64,000 nt of DNA from NCBI GenBank assembly GCA_029776735.1, contig JAKOUL010000072.1, forward strand, positions 66,808-130,807, read 5' to 3'. Below, piece by piece: positions 18,856-28,482 of the stretch. Numbering within the stretch: position 1 is the stretch's first letter; the number at the start of each line of letters is the position of its first letter. Both the position numbers and the translations under genes were made by a program. Origin of the DNA: Dictyoglomota bacterium. GTDB taxonomy: Bacteria > Dictyoglomota > Dictyoglomia > Dictyoglomales > Dictyoglomaceae. The notes beneath the pieces were generated by a model. That model saw only the letters and a program-made list of their open reading frames with translations. It did not search any database and had not been told where the DNA came from.

Positions 18856-20991
18856 ATGGGGATTTTTAGTCTTAAAGAAGAAGAAATTAGGCATGCAAGA
18901 GAGCTTTTGAATAGAGAGCCGAATGATGTGGAGTGGTCTGTGATATCGGTAATATGGTCTGAGCATTGTAGTTATAAACATTCAAAGAAATATTTGAAAG
19001 ACTTTTTAACTAAGGCAGATTGGGTAGAACAGGGGCCAGGAGAAAATGCAGGCATAGTAAGTATAGGAGATGGATATAAAATAGTATTTAAAATAGAAAG
19101 CCATAATCATCCATCTGCTGTAGAACCTTTTCAAGGAGCAGCTACAGGTATAGGTGGAATAGTAAGAGATATCTTAGCCCTTGGTGCAAGACCTATAGCT
19201 TTATTAGACTCTTTGCGTTTTGGCCCGTTAGATAAGGAAAGAAATAAATATTTATTTAATGGAGTTGTGGGAGGAATAAGTTTTTATGGGAATTGTATAG
19301 GCGTACCTGTGGTAGGTGGAGAGATTGCTTTTGAAGATTGTTATTCAGCAAACCCTCTAATAAATGTTATGTGTGTGGGAATTATTCCTCCTGATAGAAA
19401 GGTTTATAAAGGGAGAGCAGAAGGTAAGGGAAATCTACTTCTATTAGTAGGAGCAAGAACAGGAAGAGATGGACTTCAAGGAGCAAGTTTTGCCTCTGAA
19501 AAGTTAGATGATGAATATCATAGAAAAAGACCGTCGGTTCAAGTAGGGGATCCTTTCTTAGGTAAGCTTTTAATTGAAGCATGTGTGGAGGCAGCATCTT
19601 ACGATGGAATAGTGGGTATTCAAGATCTTGGCGCTGCAGGACTTGTTAGTGCATTATCAGAATCTGCAAGAAGAGGAGGAAGTGGAGTCAAAGTTTATTT
19701 AGAAAAAGTGCCTCAAAGAGAAGAGGAAATGACTCCTCAAGAGATACTTCTTTCAGAATCTCAGGAAAGAATGCTTTTTATTGTAAAGCCAGAAAAAATT
19801 GAAGAGATAAAAGCTATCTTTAAAAAATGGGATTTGGAATCAGAAGTTATTGGTGAGGTAATTGAAGAAGAGAAATTTATTATTTATCATAACGGAGAAA
19901 AGGTTGTGGATCTTCCTACAGAATTATTGGTAGATGGGGCTCTTACTTTTGATCCTCTTAGCACTCCTTACAGTTTTGCTTCATCAGAACAGATAATAAG
20001 TGTTAAAAAAGAAGATATTTCTAAGTTTATTAATAATGTAAAAGAAGAGATGAAATTAAAAGAGACGATATACAGGCAATATGATTACTCTGTTCAAACA
20101 AACACAATTTTGCCTCCAGGATTTGGTGATGCTGCAGTACTTAGGATAAAAGGTACTAATAAAGGAATTGCAATTACTAATGATGGTAATGGAAGGTATT
20201 CTTTTCTGAATCCTAAGCATGGTGGCATGTGTGCAGTAGCTGAGTCTTGTAGAAATATCCTCTGTGTAGGTGGGAAACCACTGGCGATTACCGATGGACT
20301 AAATTTTGGAGATCCAGATGAGGCTGATGTTTTCTATCAATTTAAAGAGGTGGTTAAGGGTATAAATATTGCATCAAGAATTCTTGAAATCCCTATCATA
20401 AGTGGTAATGTGAGCTTTTACAATGGACAGGGAGATAATAAGGTTTTTCCTACACCTGTAATAGGAATGGTAGGAGTATTAGAAGATTTAGATTATTTAA
20501 TAGTTCCAGGTCTGAAAAATGAAGGGAATCCTATTTATTTAATAGGAGATTTTTCATGGCTTACTTTAGATGGGTCTAAATTTATAAAAGATATGTATGG
20601 GATTGTGAGAGGTAATCTTTCTTATGTGGATTTGGTTTGGGAGAGAAAAATAAAGTTATTTATGGAAGAGATAAGAAAGAAAAAATTGATAGTTTCTGCT
20701 CATGATGTAAGTGAAGGTGGAATTTTCTGCACTTTATTTGAGATGGCTTTTTGGGGTAAAAAAGGTCTTGAGGTCTTTTTACCAGAGGATAGTGCTTCTG
20801 AGAAAATTCTTTTTGGAGAAGGGTCAGGACTTATTATCTTAGAAATAGATAAAAGTGAGGAAGAAGCTTTTATTAAGTTTGCAAATGAGTATGAAATTAA
20901 ATTACAAAAATTAGGAAGGGTTTTAGAGGATAAGTTTATAATAAAACCTTATTTTGAGTCTTCTTTAGAAGACCTTCTTGGAGGAAGGTGA
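18856..20991 (+). CDS. purL: FGAM synthase subunit PurL (small type)
   Basis: ATP-dependent subunit that turns FGAR to FGAM in purine synthesis. At 711 residues it is the small PurL, consistent with separate purS and purQ genes just upstream. Marks: SEHCSYKHSK near 36-45, ESHNHPSAVEPFQGAATGIGG (split here as ESHNHPSAVEP and FQGAATGIGG), a duplicated AIRS-like fold with DGNGRY and HDVSEGGIF in the second half. AAGGTGGTG lies ahead of the ATG. Confidence 0.97.
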   Translation: MGIFSLKEEEIRHARELLNREPNDVEWSVISVIWSEHCSYKHSKKYLKDFLTKADWVEQGPGENAGIVSIGDGYKIVFKIESHNHPSAVEPFQGAATGIGGIVRDILALGARPIALLDSLRFGPLDKERNKYLFNGVVGGISFYGNCIGVPVVGGEIAFEDCYSANPLINVMCVGIIPPDRKVYKGRAEGKGNLLLLVGARTGRDGLQGASFASEKLDDEYHRKRPSVQVGDPFLGKLLIEACVEAASYDGIVGIQDLGAAGLVSALSESARRGGSGVKVYLEKVPQREEEMTPQEILLSESQERMLFIVKPEKIEEIKAIFKKWDLESEVIGEVIEEEKFIIYHNGEKVVDLPTELLVDGALTFDPLSTPYSFASSEQIISVKKEDISKFINNVKEEMKLKETIYRQYDYSVQTNTILPPGFGDAAVLRIKGTNKGIAITNDGNGRYSFLNPKHGGMCAVAESCRNILCVGGKPLAITDGLNFGDPDEADVFYQFKEVVKGINIASRILEIPIISGNVSFYNGQGDNKVFPTPVIGMVGVLEDLDYLIVPGLKNEGNPIYLIGDFSWLTLDGSKFIKDMYGIVRGNLSYVDLVWERKIKLFMEEIRKKKLIVSAHDVSEGGIFCTLFEMAFWGKKGLEVFLPEDSASEKILFGEGSGLIILEIDKSEEEAFIKFANEYEIKLQKLGRVLEDKFIIKPYFESSLEDLLGGR

Positions 20992-20995
20992 AATT

Positions 20996-22384
20996 ATGAA
21001 GTTAAAAGAAGAGTGTGGAATAGTAGGTGTAGTTTCCAATAATGGAGGAAATGTTGCAAGTTTTATAGCGTATCAGAATCTTTTACATCTTCAACATAGG
21101 GGACAAGAAAGTGCAGGTATTGTATCTTTTGTAGGTTTTGAGCCTGTTTCTCATAAAAATTCTGGGCTTGTCTCTAATGTTTTTACTGAGGAGGATTTGA
21201 AAAAATTAAAGGGTAAAATAGCAATAGGGCATGTGAGATATTCAACTTCTGGGAAAAATTCATTTTACGATATTCAACCTTTTGTAGTAAATCTTCCGAG
21301 ATATGGTTATATTACCCTTGCTCATAATGGGCATATTGCTAATGCAAGTTCTTTGAGAAAGATGCTTGAGAAAGAGGGTTCTATCTTTCAAAGTACTTCG
21401 GATACAGAAGTAATACTTCATTTAATTGCTCATTCGCAGAAAGGCAACTTGAGAGAAAGATTAGAAGATGCATTAAGTAAGATAGAAGGAAGCTATTCAT
21501 TAATTATCGCAAGTCATGAGGGTATATATGCTATAAAAGATCCTTATGGATTTCGTCCTCTTTTTATGGCAAGACTAAGTGATGGGACAGTTATTTTTAC
21601 CTCAGAGACTTGTGCTCTTGGAGATTTTCCTGTGGTAGAGATAAGGGAACTTCACGAAGGGGAATGGGTTTATGTAAATACTAAAGGTGAGACTTTATTC
21701 TACAATCCTTTTGAAGAAAAAGCGTCAAGATTTTGTCTCTTTGAGTTTATTTATTTTTCAAGACCTGATAGTAAATATGAAGGTAAAAGTGTATATTCTT
21801 ACAGAAAATCTATGGGGAAAATTCTTGCAAGAGAGGCTCCAATAAATGCAGACTGGGTTGTTCCTGTTCCTGATTCTGGAATTCCTGCAGCAATTGGTTA
21901 TAGTGAAGAAAGTAGAATTCCTATAGAGATGGTTCTTATGAGAAGTCATTATATAGGCAGGACTTTTATTAAGCCAAAACAGAAGGAGAGAGAGTCTGCC
22001 GTTAAAATGAAGTTTCTTCTTATAGGAGATTTAGTGAAAGGTAAGAGAATTGTTTTAGTAGATGACTCTCTTGTGAGAGGGACTACTGCTAAAAGACTTG
22101 CAGAAGGATTTAGAGAAGAGGGAGCGAAAGAGGTACATTTACGGCTATCTTCTCCTCCTTTGATCTATCCATGCCATTATGGTGTTGATATTCCTAACAC
22201 CCAGGAGTTAATAAGTTGTCATTATTCTCCTAAAGAAATTGCAGAGCTTTTGGGATTTGATTCCGTGGCTTTTTTAAGTTTAGGAGGCTTAATAAGCATA
22301 CTGCCTGAAAGGGGATATTGTGGCGAATGTTTCGGAAAGAAGATGGTAGAAAATTCAAAAAGAAACCAGTTACTTATAGTATAA
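20996..22384 (+). CDS. purF: Amidophosphoribosyltransferase PurF
   Basis: First committed step of purine synthesis: PRPP plus glutamine gives phosphoribosylamine. Start at ATG 20996 with GGAGG 11 bases upstream, giving 462 residues and a short MKLKEE propeptide before the nucleophile Cys 7 (CGIVGV). The frame extends to a TTG at 20978, which is not needed. Marks: HRGQESAGI, the glutaminase loop, and PRPP motif IVLVDDSLVRGTTAK. Cys residues at CLFEF, ISCHYS and YCGECF fit the Fe-S-cluster (Bacillus-like) subgroup. Product-inhibited by purine nucleotides in relatives. Confidence 0.95.
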   Translation: MKLKEECGIVGVVSNNGGNVASFIAYQNLLHLQHRGQESAGIVSFVGFEPVSHKNSGLVSNVFTEEDLKKLKGKIAIGHVRYSTSGKNSFYDIQPFVVNLPRYGYITLAHNGHIANASSLRKMLEKEGSIFQSTSDTEVILHLIAHSQKGNLRERLEDALSKIEGSYSLIIASHEGIYAIKDPYGFRPLFMARLSDGTVIFTSETCALGDFPVVEIRELHEGEWVYVNTKGETLFYNPFEEKASRFCLFEFIYFSRPDSKYEGKSVYSYRKSMGKILAREAPINADWVVPVPDSGIPAAIGYSEESRIPIEMVLMRSHYIGRTFIKPKQKERESAVKMKFLLIGDLVKGKRIVLVDDSLVRGTTAKRLAEGFREEGAKEVHLRLSSPPLIYPCHYGVDIPNTQELISCHYSPKEIAELLGFDSVAFLSLGGLISILPERGYCGECFGKKMVENSKRNQLLIV

Positions 22385-23412
22385 GTGGGGTGGGTATTGC
22401 AAAAATAGAAAGGGCTCTTTCTTCATTAAAGGGGGAAATAGAATCCACTTATTTACCTTTTGTTGTGCCTTTTTGGAATGGTTTTGCAAGTATTTTAAAT
22501 CTACCTTTAGAAAATTATGAAAAGCCTCTTTTTGTAATGGGTACTGATGGGGTAGGAACAAAATTAGAGCTTGCTTTAAAGTATAAAGAATTAGAGAATA
22601 TAGGAGATGATCTTATAGCTATGAATGTTGATGATATACTTACATGTGGGGCAAAGCCTCTTGCATTTTTGGACTACTTTGCGGCTGGAAAAATTGACGT
22701 AGAAAACTATAAGATTATCTTAAAAAGCATAGCTTCGGCTTGTAAGAAGGCAGAATGTAGCTTAGTAGGTGGGGAGACTGCAGAAATGCCAGGAGTCTAT
22801 AAGGGAAAGGGGCTTGATCTTGCAGGATTTGTTTTAGGAATAGTTGAAGAAAAGCACCTTCTGCCGAAGAAAGAGAGAATGAAAGAAGGGAATGTTCTTA
22901 TAGGAATAGCTTCCTCTGGTATACATAGTAATGGGTATTCTCTTATTAGATATATTATTAAGCAAAAAAGAATTTCTTTAAATAAAGATATAAATGGTCA
23001 TAACCTTATAAAAGAACTTCTTAAACCTACAAAAATCTATTCCGTTTCTGTACTTTCTCTCTTAGAGAAATATAGAGATTATATTCATGGTTTGGCTCAT
23101 ATAACAGGAGGAGGTATACCAGGTAATCTTCCTCGTATTTTGCCTGATGATTTAAAAGCTGTTATTGATGTTTCATCATGGGATATTCCATGGATTTTTA
23201 AGTTCTTTATAAACAAGGGTAAAATTTCTGGGAATGAAGCCTTTAAAGTTTTTAACATGGGAATTGGTTTAATAATGGTAGTCTCAGGAAAAGAGAAAGA
23301 AATTTTAGAAGATCTGGCTAATTTAGGCGAAAAAGGCTATGTTATTGGTTATTTGAGAAGAGGGAAAAGAGGGGTAGAAATTAAGTGGAGAGAAAGAGAC
23401 TTGGAGTTTTAG
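22327..23412 (+). CDS. purM: AIR synthetase PurM
   Basis: Closes the imidazole ring: FGAM plus ATP gives AIR. Marks: MGTDGVGTKLELA, AMNVDDILTCGAKPLAFLDY, GGETAEMPGVY, ITGGGIPGNLPR. The start is uncertain: ATG 22327 (361 residues) overlaps purF by 58 bases and lacks a strong ribosome binding site; TTG at 22318 is another option. The conserved core begins only near YSISGVGIAKIE, just before the purF stop, so the overlap is real whichever start is used. It also overlaps purN by 28 bases. Confidence 0.92.
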   Translation: MFRKEDGRKFKKKPVTYSISGVGIAKIERALSSLKGEIESTYLPFVVPFWNGFASILNLPLENYEKPLFVMGTDGVGTKLELALKYKELENIGDDLIAMNVDDILTCGAKPLAFLDYFAAGKIDVENYKIILKSIASACKKAECSLVGGETAEMPGVYKGKGLDLAGFVLGIVEEKHLLPKKERMKEGNVLIGIASSGIHSNGYSLIRYIIKQKRISLNKDINGHNLIKELLKPTKIYSVSVLSLLEKYRDYIHGLAHITGGGIPGNLPRILPDDLKAVIDVSSWDIPWIFKFFINKGKISGNEAFKVFNMGIGLIMVVSGKEKEILEDLANLGEKGYVIGYLRRGKRGVEIKWRERDLEF

Positions 23413-24008
23413 TTTCAGGAAGGGGTTCAAATCTTCAAGCTCTTATTGATGCATCTCAAATTAATAAATATCCAGCTGAGGTTGTTGTAGTAATAAGTAA
23501 TAATCCTAATGCATATGCTATTGAGAGAGCTAAGAAATCTCATATTCCAGTTTTTGTTATTGAGAGAGAAAAATTTTCTTCAAAAAAAGAATATGAGGAA
23601 AAGATTAAAGAAGTTTTACTAAATTACAGCGTAGATCTTGTAGTTTTAGCAGGATATATGAAAATTGTGGGGAAGACATTACTTGAGGCTTTTCCATGGA
23701 AAATTATTAATATTCATCCCTCACTACTCCCATCTTTTCCAGGACTTGAAGCCCAAAAGCAAGCATGGGAGTACGGAGTGAAAATCTCAGGATGTACTGT
23801 ACACTTTGTAAATGAAGGTATAGATTCAGGCCCTATCATTGGACAAAGAGCCGTACCTGTTTTTGACGATGACACCCCAGAGATATTAGCTGATAGAATT
23901 TTGGATGAAGAGCATAAATTAATTGTAGAATCAGTGGAAAAGGTTTGTACTAAGGAGTTTAAAATCTTAGGGAGAAGAGTTGTCTTTGAGAAGGGAGAAG
24001 GGAAATAA
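23385..24008 (+). CDS. purN: GAR transformylase PurN
   Basis: Transfers a formyl group from 10-formyl-tetrahydrofolate to GAR. 207 residues from a GTG start inside the end of purM. Marks: VLVSGRGSNLQALIDA at the phosphate site, the catalytic stretch IINIHPSLLPSFPG with Asn-x-His, and HFVNEGIDSGPII with the catalytic Asp. Its stop overlaps purD (TAATG). Confidence 0.96.
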   Translation: MERKRLGVLVSGRGSNLQALIDASQINKYPAEVVVVISNNPNAYAIERAKKSHIPVFVIEREKFSSKKEYEEKIKEVLLNYSVDLVVLAGYMKIVGKTLLEAFPWKIINIHPSLLPSFPGLEAQKQAWEYGVKISGCTVHFVNEGIDSGPIIGQRAVPVFDDDTPEILADRILDEEHKLIVESVEKVCTKEFKILGRRVVFEKGEGK

Positions 24009-25246
24009 TGAAGGTACTTGTAATAGGAAGTGGTGGAAGAGAACATGCTATTGTCTGGAAACTTTCTCAAGATAAAAAAATAGATAAGATATATGCTATT
24101 CCAGGAAATGCAGGAATAAGCTTATTAGCGGAGTGTATACCTATAAAGGTTAATGATATAGAGGAGATCACTAATTTTGCTAAAAAGAATAAGATTGATT
24201 GGACTATCGTAGGTCCTGAAGTTCCTTTGGCTCTTGGTATTGTAAATTTGTTTAAGAAAGAAGGATTGGAAATATGGGGTCCAATCAAGGAAGTAGCAAG
24301 GCTTGAATCAAGTAAGGCTTTTGCAAAGGAAATTATGAAAGAAGCAAAGATACCTACTGCAGATTTTAAAGTATTTGAATCTTTTGAAGATGCGAAGATC
24401 TTTGTTGAAAAAGAAAAATTTCCTTTGGTTATAAAAGCAGATGGTCTTGCGGCAGGAAAGGGTGTATTTATTGTCAATAATAAGGAAGAAGGAATAAATA
24501 TATTAGAAAAATTGATAAAAGAGAAAATTTTAGGGGATGCTGGCGAAAAAGTGGTAATAGAGAAATTTTTGAGTGGGAAAGAATTTTCTTTGATTGCAGC
24601 TGTGAAAGATAATAGTATTTATTTTTTGCCTCCTGCACAAGATTATAAGAGAGTAGGAGAAGGCAATACTGGTCCTAATACAGGTGGTATGGGATCTTAC
24701 GCTCCTGTACCTTGGATCAGTGAGTCACTGATTGATAAATGTAAGAAAGATATATTTATTCCTCTTATAAATGAACTTGACAAAAGAGGGCTTAAATATG
24801 AAGGTTTTCTATATGGAGGACTTATTTTAGTAGATGGAAATCCCTATGTCCTTGAATTTAACGTAAGATTAGGAGATCCTGAAACACAAGTAATTTTACC
24901 TTTATTAGATTTTTCTTTATTAACTTTTACAGAAGGTTTTAAGGATTTTAAAGTGAATAATAAAAAAGCAGTGTGTGTTGTACTTGCATCTAAAGGATAC
25001 CCTGATAAGTATGAGGTGGAAAAGGAAATTAAGATTGAGAATGGTGATGATTCTATTATTTTCCATGCTGGAACGACTTTAAAAAATGGAAAACTTGTGA
25101 CTTCAGGAGGAAGGGTTCTAAATATAGTAAGTATTGCAGATTCTTTTAAAGATGCTAAAGATAAAGTCTATAAGAAGATACAAAAGATCTATTTTGATGG
25201 CATATATTATCGTAAAGATATAGCAGAAGAAGTTTCAAATTTTTAA
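24008..25246 (+). CDS. purD: GAR synthetase PurD
   Basis: Joins glycine to phosphoribosylamine; ATP-grasp enzyme of 412 residues. N-terminal VLVIGSGGREHAIVWKL, ATP-grasp loop KADGLAAGKGV (near 144-154), GGMGSYAPVPW near 227, and metal-binding EFNVRLGDPETQ. Last gene of the purine operon; purC, purE and purH are not in this window and must be elsewhere. Confidence 0.97.
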   Translation: MKVLVIGSGGREHAIVWKLSQDKKIDKIYAIPGNAGISLLAECIPIKVNDIEEITNFAKKNKIDWTIVGPEVPLALGIVNLFKKEGLEIWGPIKEVARLESSKAFAKEIMKEAKIPTADFKVFESFEDAKIFVEKEKFPLVIKADGLAAGKGVFIVNNKEEGINILEKLIKEKILGDAGEKVVIEKFLSGKEFSLIAAVKDNSIYFLPPAQDYKRVGEGNTGPNTGGMGSYAPVPWISESLIDKCKKDIFIPLINELDKRGLKYEGFLYGGLILVDGNPYVLEFNVRLGDPETQVILPLLDFSLLTFTEGFKDFKVNNKKAVCVVLASKGYPDKYEVEKEIKIENGDDSIIFHAGTTLKNGKLVTSGGRVLNIVSIADSFKDAKDKVYKKIQKIYFDGIYYRKDIAEEVSNF

Positions 25247-25266
25247 AATAATCTTAACCAAAATTG

Positions 25267-25295
25267 TTGACATGGGGGTAGGTTTGAGTTATATT
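25267..25295 (+). promoter_or_regulatory. Promoter of the speD-speB group
   Basis: TTGACA (25267-25272), 17-base spacer, TATATT (25290-25295), in the 98-base gap between purD and speD. This separates the polyamine genes from the riboswitch-controlled purine operon. Confidence 0.75.
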
Positions 25296-25344
25296 TAGCA
25301 CTGAATAAAATTAAAAATTACAAAAGGAGTAGGTAGGAAGAGAG

Positions 25345-25746
25345 ATGTTAGGACCGCATTTAGTTTTAGATTTATATGGGTGTCCCAAAGAAAAATTAGA
25401 AGATTTAAATTTTATCTATGATCTCTTGGATGAACTCCCAGAAAAAATTGGGATGCAAAAGATTATGCCTCCATACGTGGTAAGGTATGTTCCTGAAGAT
25501 GATCCTTTAGATTGGGGCATATCTGGAGTTGTAATGATAGCAGAAAGTCATATAGCTATCCATACATGGCCAGACCTAAATTATGCCAGTGTAGATATTT
25601 TTTCTTGCAAAACTTTTAATATTGATCTGGCTAAGGAGATCATTGAGGAGAAATTATCAGCTGAGCGGTCCGACTGGGAAATTCTTGTAAGAGGAAGAAG
25701 TTTTCCTATTAACCTTCTTAAAAGAGGAAGAAATGGAACAGCATAG
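25345..25746 (+). CDS. speD: S-adenosylmethionine decarboxylase proenzyme
   Basis: Makes decarboxylated SAM, the aminopropyl donor for polyamines. 133 residues, prokaryotic type 1B. Self-cleavage is expected between Glu 67 and Ser 68 in ESHIAIHTWP, giving the pyruvoyl group; catalytic His 72 and Cys in DIFSCKTF are present. The best ribosome binding site (AAGGAG) is about 15 bases ahead of the ATG. It overlaps speB by 14 bases. Confidence 0.96.
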   Translation: MLGPHLVLDLYGCPKEKLEDLNFIYDLLDELPEKIGMQKIMPPYVVRYVPEDDPLDWGISGVVMIAESHIAIHTWPDLNYASVDIFSCKTFNIDLAKEIIEEKLSAERSDWEILVRGRSFPINLLKRGRNGTA

Positions 25747-26608
25747 ACCTATTCCTTCTTTTTGTGGACTTTCTTCCACATCTTTAGAAGGTGCAAAAGT
25801 TATTATTGTTCCGCTGCCTGTAGAAAATACAACTACTTATAGAAAAGGCACAAAAGATGGACCTCAAGCAATTTTGTTTTCTTCTTATAATTTAGAGCTA
25901 TATGATGAAGAGTTAGAGGATATTCCTGCTAAGATAGGTGTATATACCTATCCTGATCTGGGACTTCCCATAGGTGATATATATAAAACTATCTCAAAAA
26001 TAGAAGAGTTTACTTACGAAACATTAAATTTAAAAAAATTCCCTATATTTTTAGGTGGAGAACATACTGTAACAAAAGGTATAGTTAGAGGATATATAAA
26101 TTATTTTGGACAAAATTTTTCTATATTACATTTGGATGCTCATTCAGATCTTAAAAAAGAATATGAAGGAACAGAATATAGCCATGCTTGTGCATTAAGA
26201 GAAGCAGCAGAAAGATTAAATCTTGTTCAAGTTGGGATCAGAAGTCTTTCATATGAGGAGAGAGAATTTATTGATCTGAATAGTATTAATGTTCTTTGGG
26301 ATTTTCAAATTAATGGAGATAAATCTTTATGGATTAATAAGGTTTTAGAATCTCTTAAAGATAAAGTTTATATTACCTTAGATTTTGATGTATTTAACCC
26401 ATCTGAAATGCCAGCGGTAGGTACCCCAGAACCAGGTGGACTTTTGTGGTATGATATTATTACTCTTTTGAAAGAGGTCTTTAAAGAAAAGCAGATTTTA
26501 GGTATAGATTTAGTAGAACTTTCTCCTATTCCAGGGTTTATTCCGCCAGATTATCTTGCAGCAAAATTGGTTTACAAAGTAATAGGCTATTGCAAGAAAT
26601 ATCAGTAA
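25733..26608 (+). CDS. speB: Agmatinase / aminopropylagmatinase family ureohydrolase
   Basis: Binuclear Mn ureohydrolase of 291 residues. Metal ligands are in GGEHTVTKG, LDAHSDLKKEYEG and LDFDVFNPSEMPAVGTPEPGG. It would release urea from agmatine to give putrescine, or from N1-aminopropylagmatine to give spermidine as in Thermus. The gene overlaps speD, and an aminopropyltransferase of the Thermus kind is at 43717, which favours the aminopropylagmatine route; this is inference. Confidence 0.9.
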   Translation: MEQHRPIPSFCGLSSTSLEGAKVIIVPLPVENTTTYRKGTKDGPQAILFSSYNLELYDEELEDIPAKIGVYTYPDLGLPIGDIYKTISKIEEFTYETLNLKKFPIFLGGEHTVTKGIVRGYINYFGQNFSILHLDAHSDLKKEYEGTEYSHACALREAAERLNLVQVGIRSLSYEEREFIDLNSINVLWDFQINGDKSLWINKVLESLKDKVYITLDFDVFNPSEMPAVGTPEPGGLLWYDIITLLKEVFKEKQILGIDLVELSPIPGFIPPDYLAAKLVYKVIGYCKKYQ

Positions 26609-26617
26609 AGATGAGAT

Positions 26618-27763
26618 ATGGTTAAAAAGAAAGTATCGCTTGTTTTTGGTACAAGACCCGAGGCTATAAAAATGGCTCCTGTTGCTTATGCACTTAGAAA
26701 TACGGATTTTTTTAACGTTCAAATAATTTTAACCGCCCAACACCGAGAACTTTTAGACCAAGTTATGGAACTCTTTGGGTTAAAAGGCGATTATGACTTA
26801 AACATAATGCAAGAGACGCAAACTCTCACTCAAATCACTATTGGTGTACTTAAGGGATTAGATAAAATTTGGAAAGAGGATATTCCGGATATAGTATTAG
26901 TTCATGGAGATACAACTACTACTTTTGCTGCGAGTCTTACTGCATTTTATAAAAAAATACCCATTGCTCATGTGGAAGCTGGATTAAGGACTTATAATAA
27001 ATATCAACCTTATCCCGAAGAAATTAATAGACATCTTACGGGAGTTTTAGCAGATTTACATTTTGCTCCCACAAAAACCGCAAAGGAGAATCTTTTAAAA
27101 GAAAATCTTCCTTCGAATAATATTTTTGTGACAGGAAATACTGTAATAGATGCTTTGTTATATGTATATAATAATTTAAACAATTTCAAACCAGAAGGGA
27201 TTCCTCCACTTCCAGAAAACAAGGTTATTCTTGTAACTGCTCATAGAAGAGAAAATTGGGGCAAGCCTCTAAAAGATATAGTTTTAGCTATAAAAGATAT
27301 TCTGTCAGAATTTAAAGATTTTTATGTAGTCTTTCCAGTTCATCCGAATCCTATAGTAAAGGATCAAGTCTATTCAGTACTTTCTCAGGAAGAAAGAGCA
27401 ATTCTTCTTTCTCCGGTAGATTATAAAACGATGGTTTATTTGCTTTCTAATTCCTATATAGTTCTGACTGATTCAGGGGGTTTACAGGAAGAGGCTCCTG
27501 CTTTAGGAAAGCCTGTTTTAGTCCTTAGGGAAGTTACGGAAAGGCCAGAAGCTATAATTGCAGGTACAGTTAAGTTGGTTGGAACAGACAAAGATAGAAT
27601 TGTAAATGAAGTAAAAAAGCTTATTTTAGATCAAGAGGAATATGATAAAATGTCAAAGGCAGTTAATCCATATGGCGATGGAAAAGCAAATATTAGGATA
27701 AGAGACATTCTTCTTTATTATTTTGGTTTTTTACAAAATCCTCCAGAAGAATTTAAGCTGTGA
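26618..27763 (+). CDS. wecB: UDP-N-acetylglucosamine 2-epimerase
   Basis: Non-hydrolysing epimerase giving UDP-ManNAc; 381 residues, GT-B-like fold. N-terminal VFGTRPEAIKMAP, HVEAGLRTYN, VTAHRRENWG and TDSGGLQEEAP are the family signatures. It follows speB by 9 bases. UDP-ManNAc is the donor used by the TagA/WecG-type enzyme encoded at 33501, so both may serve one cell-surface polymer. Confidence 0.95.
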   Translation: MVKKKVSLVFGTRPEAIKMAPVAYALRNTDFFNVQIILTAQHRELLDQVMELFGLKGDYDLNIMQETQTLTQITIGVLKGLDKIWKEDIPDIVLVHGDTTTTFAASLTAFYKKIPIAHVEAGLRTYNKYQPYPEEINRHLTGVLADLHFAPTKTAKENLLKENLPSNNIFVTGNTVIDALLYVYNNLNNFKPEGIPPLPENKVILVTAHRRENWGKPLKDIVLAIKDILSEFKDFYVVFPVHPNPIVKDQVYSVLSQEERAILLSPVDYKTMVYLLSNSYIVLTDSGGLQEEAPALGKPVLVLREVTERPEAIIAGTVKLVGTDKDRIVNEVKKLILDQEEYDKMSKAVNPYGDGKANIRIRDILLYYFGFLQNPPEEFKL

Positions 27764-28455
27764 GTTTAATAGAAAAATTCTTTTGGGAACTATTTTTCCC
27801 TACAAAATGTATATTTTGTGGAAATTATCACGCAGGCTATATATGTCCTGAATGTTTTTCTAAACTTCCTATGCCAGAGAGATATTGCAAACTTTGTGGA
27901 CGTCCTCTTACAGGAATTAACGAAATTTGTTATAATTGTGAAAGAGAAGGTACTGTATGGGATGGTTTTGAGTTTTTAGGGTATTATAGGGATACATGGG
28001 AAGATGTTATTAAAGCTCTAAAATTTCAAAACAAACCATATATAGCACAAACGGTAGCTAAATTAGCTAAAGAGAAGATTTTGAAAAGGAATTGGAAGAT
28101 AGATATGGTAACTTTTGTCCCTCTAAGCTATAAAAGGATAAAAGAGCGAGGATATAATCAGTCAGAGTATTTAGCTTACTTTTTAAGTAAAGAGTTAAAA
28201 GTATCTTATGGGTCTTTATTATATTTAAAAAGAGAAATTAGACCACAAAAAGAGCTAAGTTTAGAAGAGCGAGTAGGAAATATAAAGGGTGCTTTTGAAG
28301 TGGATTTGCCTTATTGGGATAAAACTTATAGGAATATTCTTATTATTGATGATGTCTATACTACAGGTACTACTCTTAAAGAATGTGTAAATACATTAAA
28401 AACAAAGGTTAGATATGATAAAATGTATGCTTTTACAGTAGTAAGAGCTCTTTAA
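27760..28455 (+). CDS. ComF-family phosphoribosyltransferase-like protein
   Basis: 231 residues, GTG start overlapping the wecB stop by four bases. Cysteine pairs at the N-terminus (CIFC, CPEC, CKLC, CYNC) form a zinc-ribbon region at about 15-70, and ILIIDDVYTTGTTLKE near 195 is a PRPP-binding loop. The family includes ComFC/GntX, tied to DNA uptake in some bacteria, but enzymatic substrate is unknown. No other competence genes are seen here. In Bacillus a comF gene also stands upstream of hpf-secA-prfB, so the order is old. Confidence 0.9.
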   Translation: MSLIEKFFWELFFPTKCIFCGNYHAGYICPECFSKLPMPERYCKLCGRPLTGINEICYNCEREGTVWDGFEFLGYYRDTWEDVIKALKFQNKPYIAQTVAKLAKEKILKRNWKIDMVTFVPLSYKRIKERGYNQSEYLAYFLSKELKVSYGSLLYLKREIRPQKELSLEERVGNIKGAFEVDLPYWDKTYRNILIIDDVYTTGTTLKECVNTLKTKVRYDKMYAFTVVRAL

Positions 28456-28482
28456 CAATAATTTTTTGAGGAGGTACTTGAT

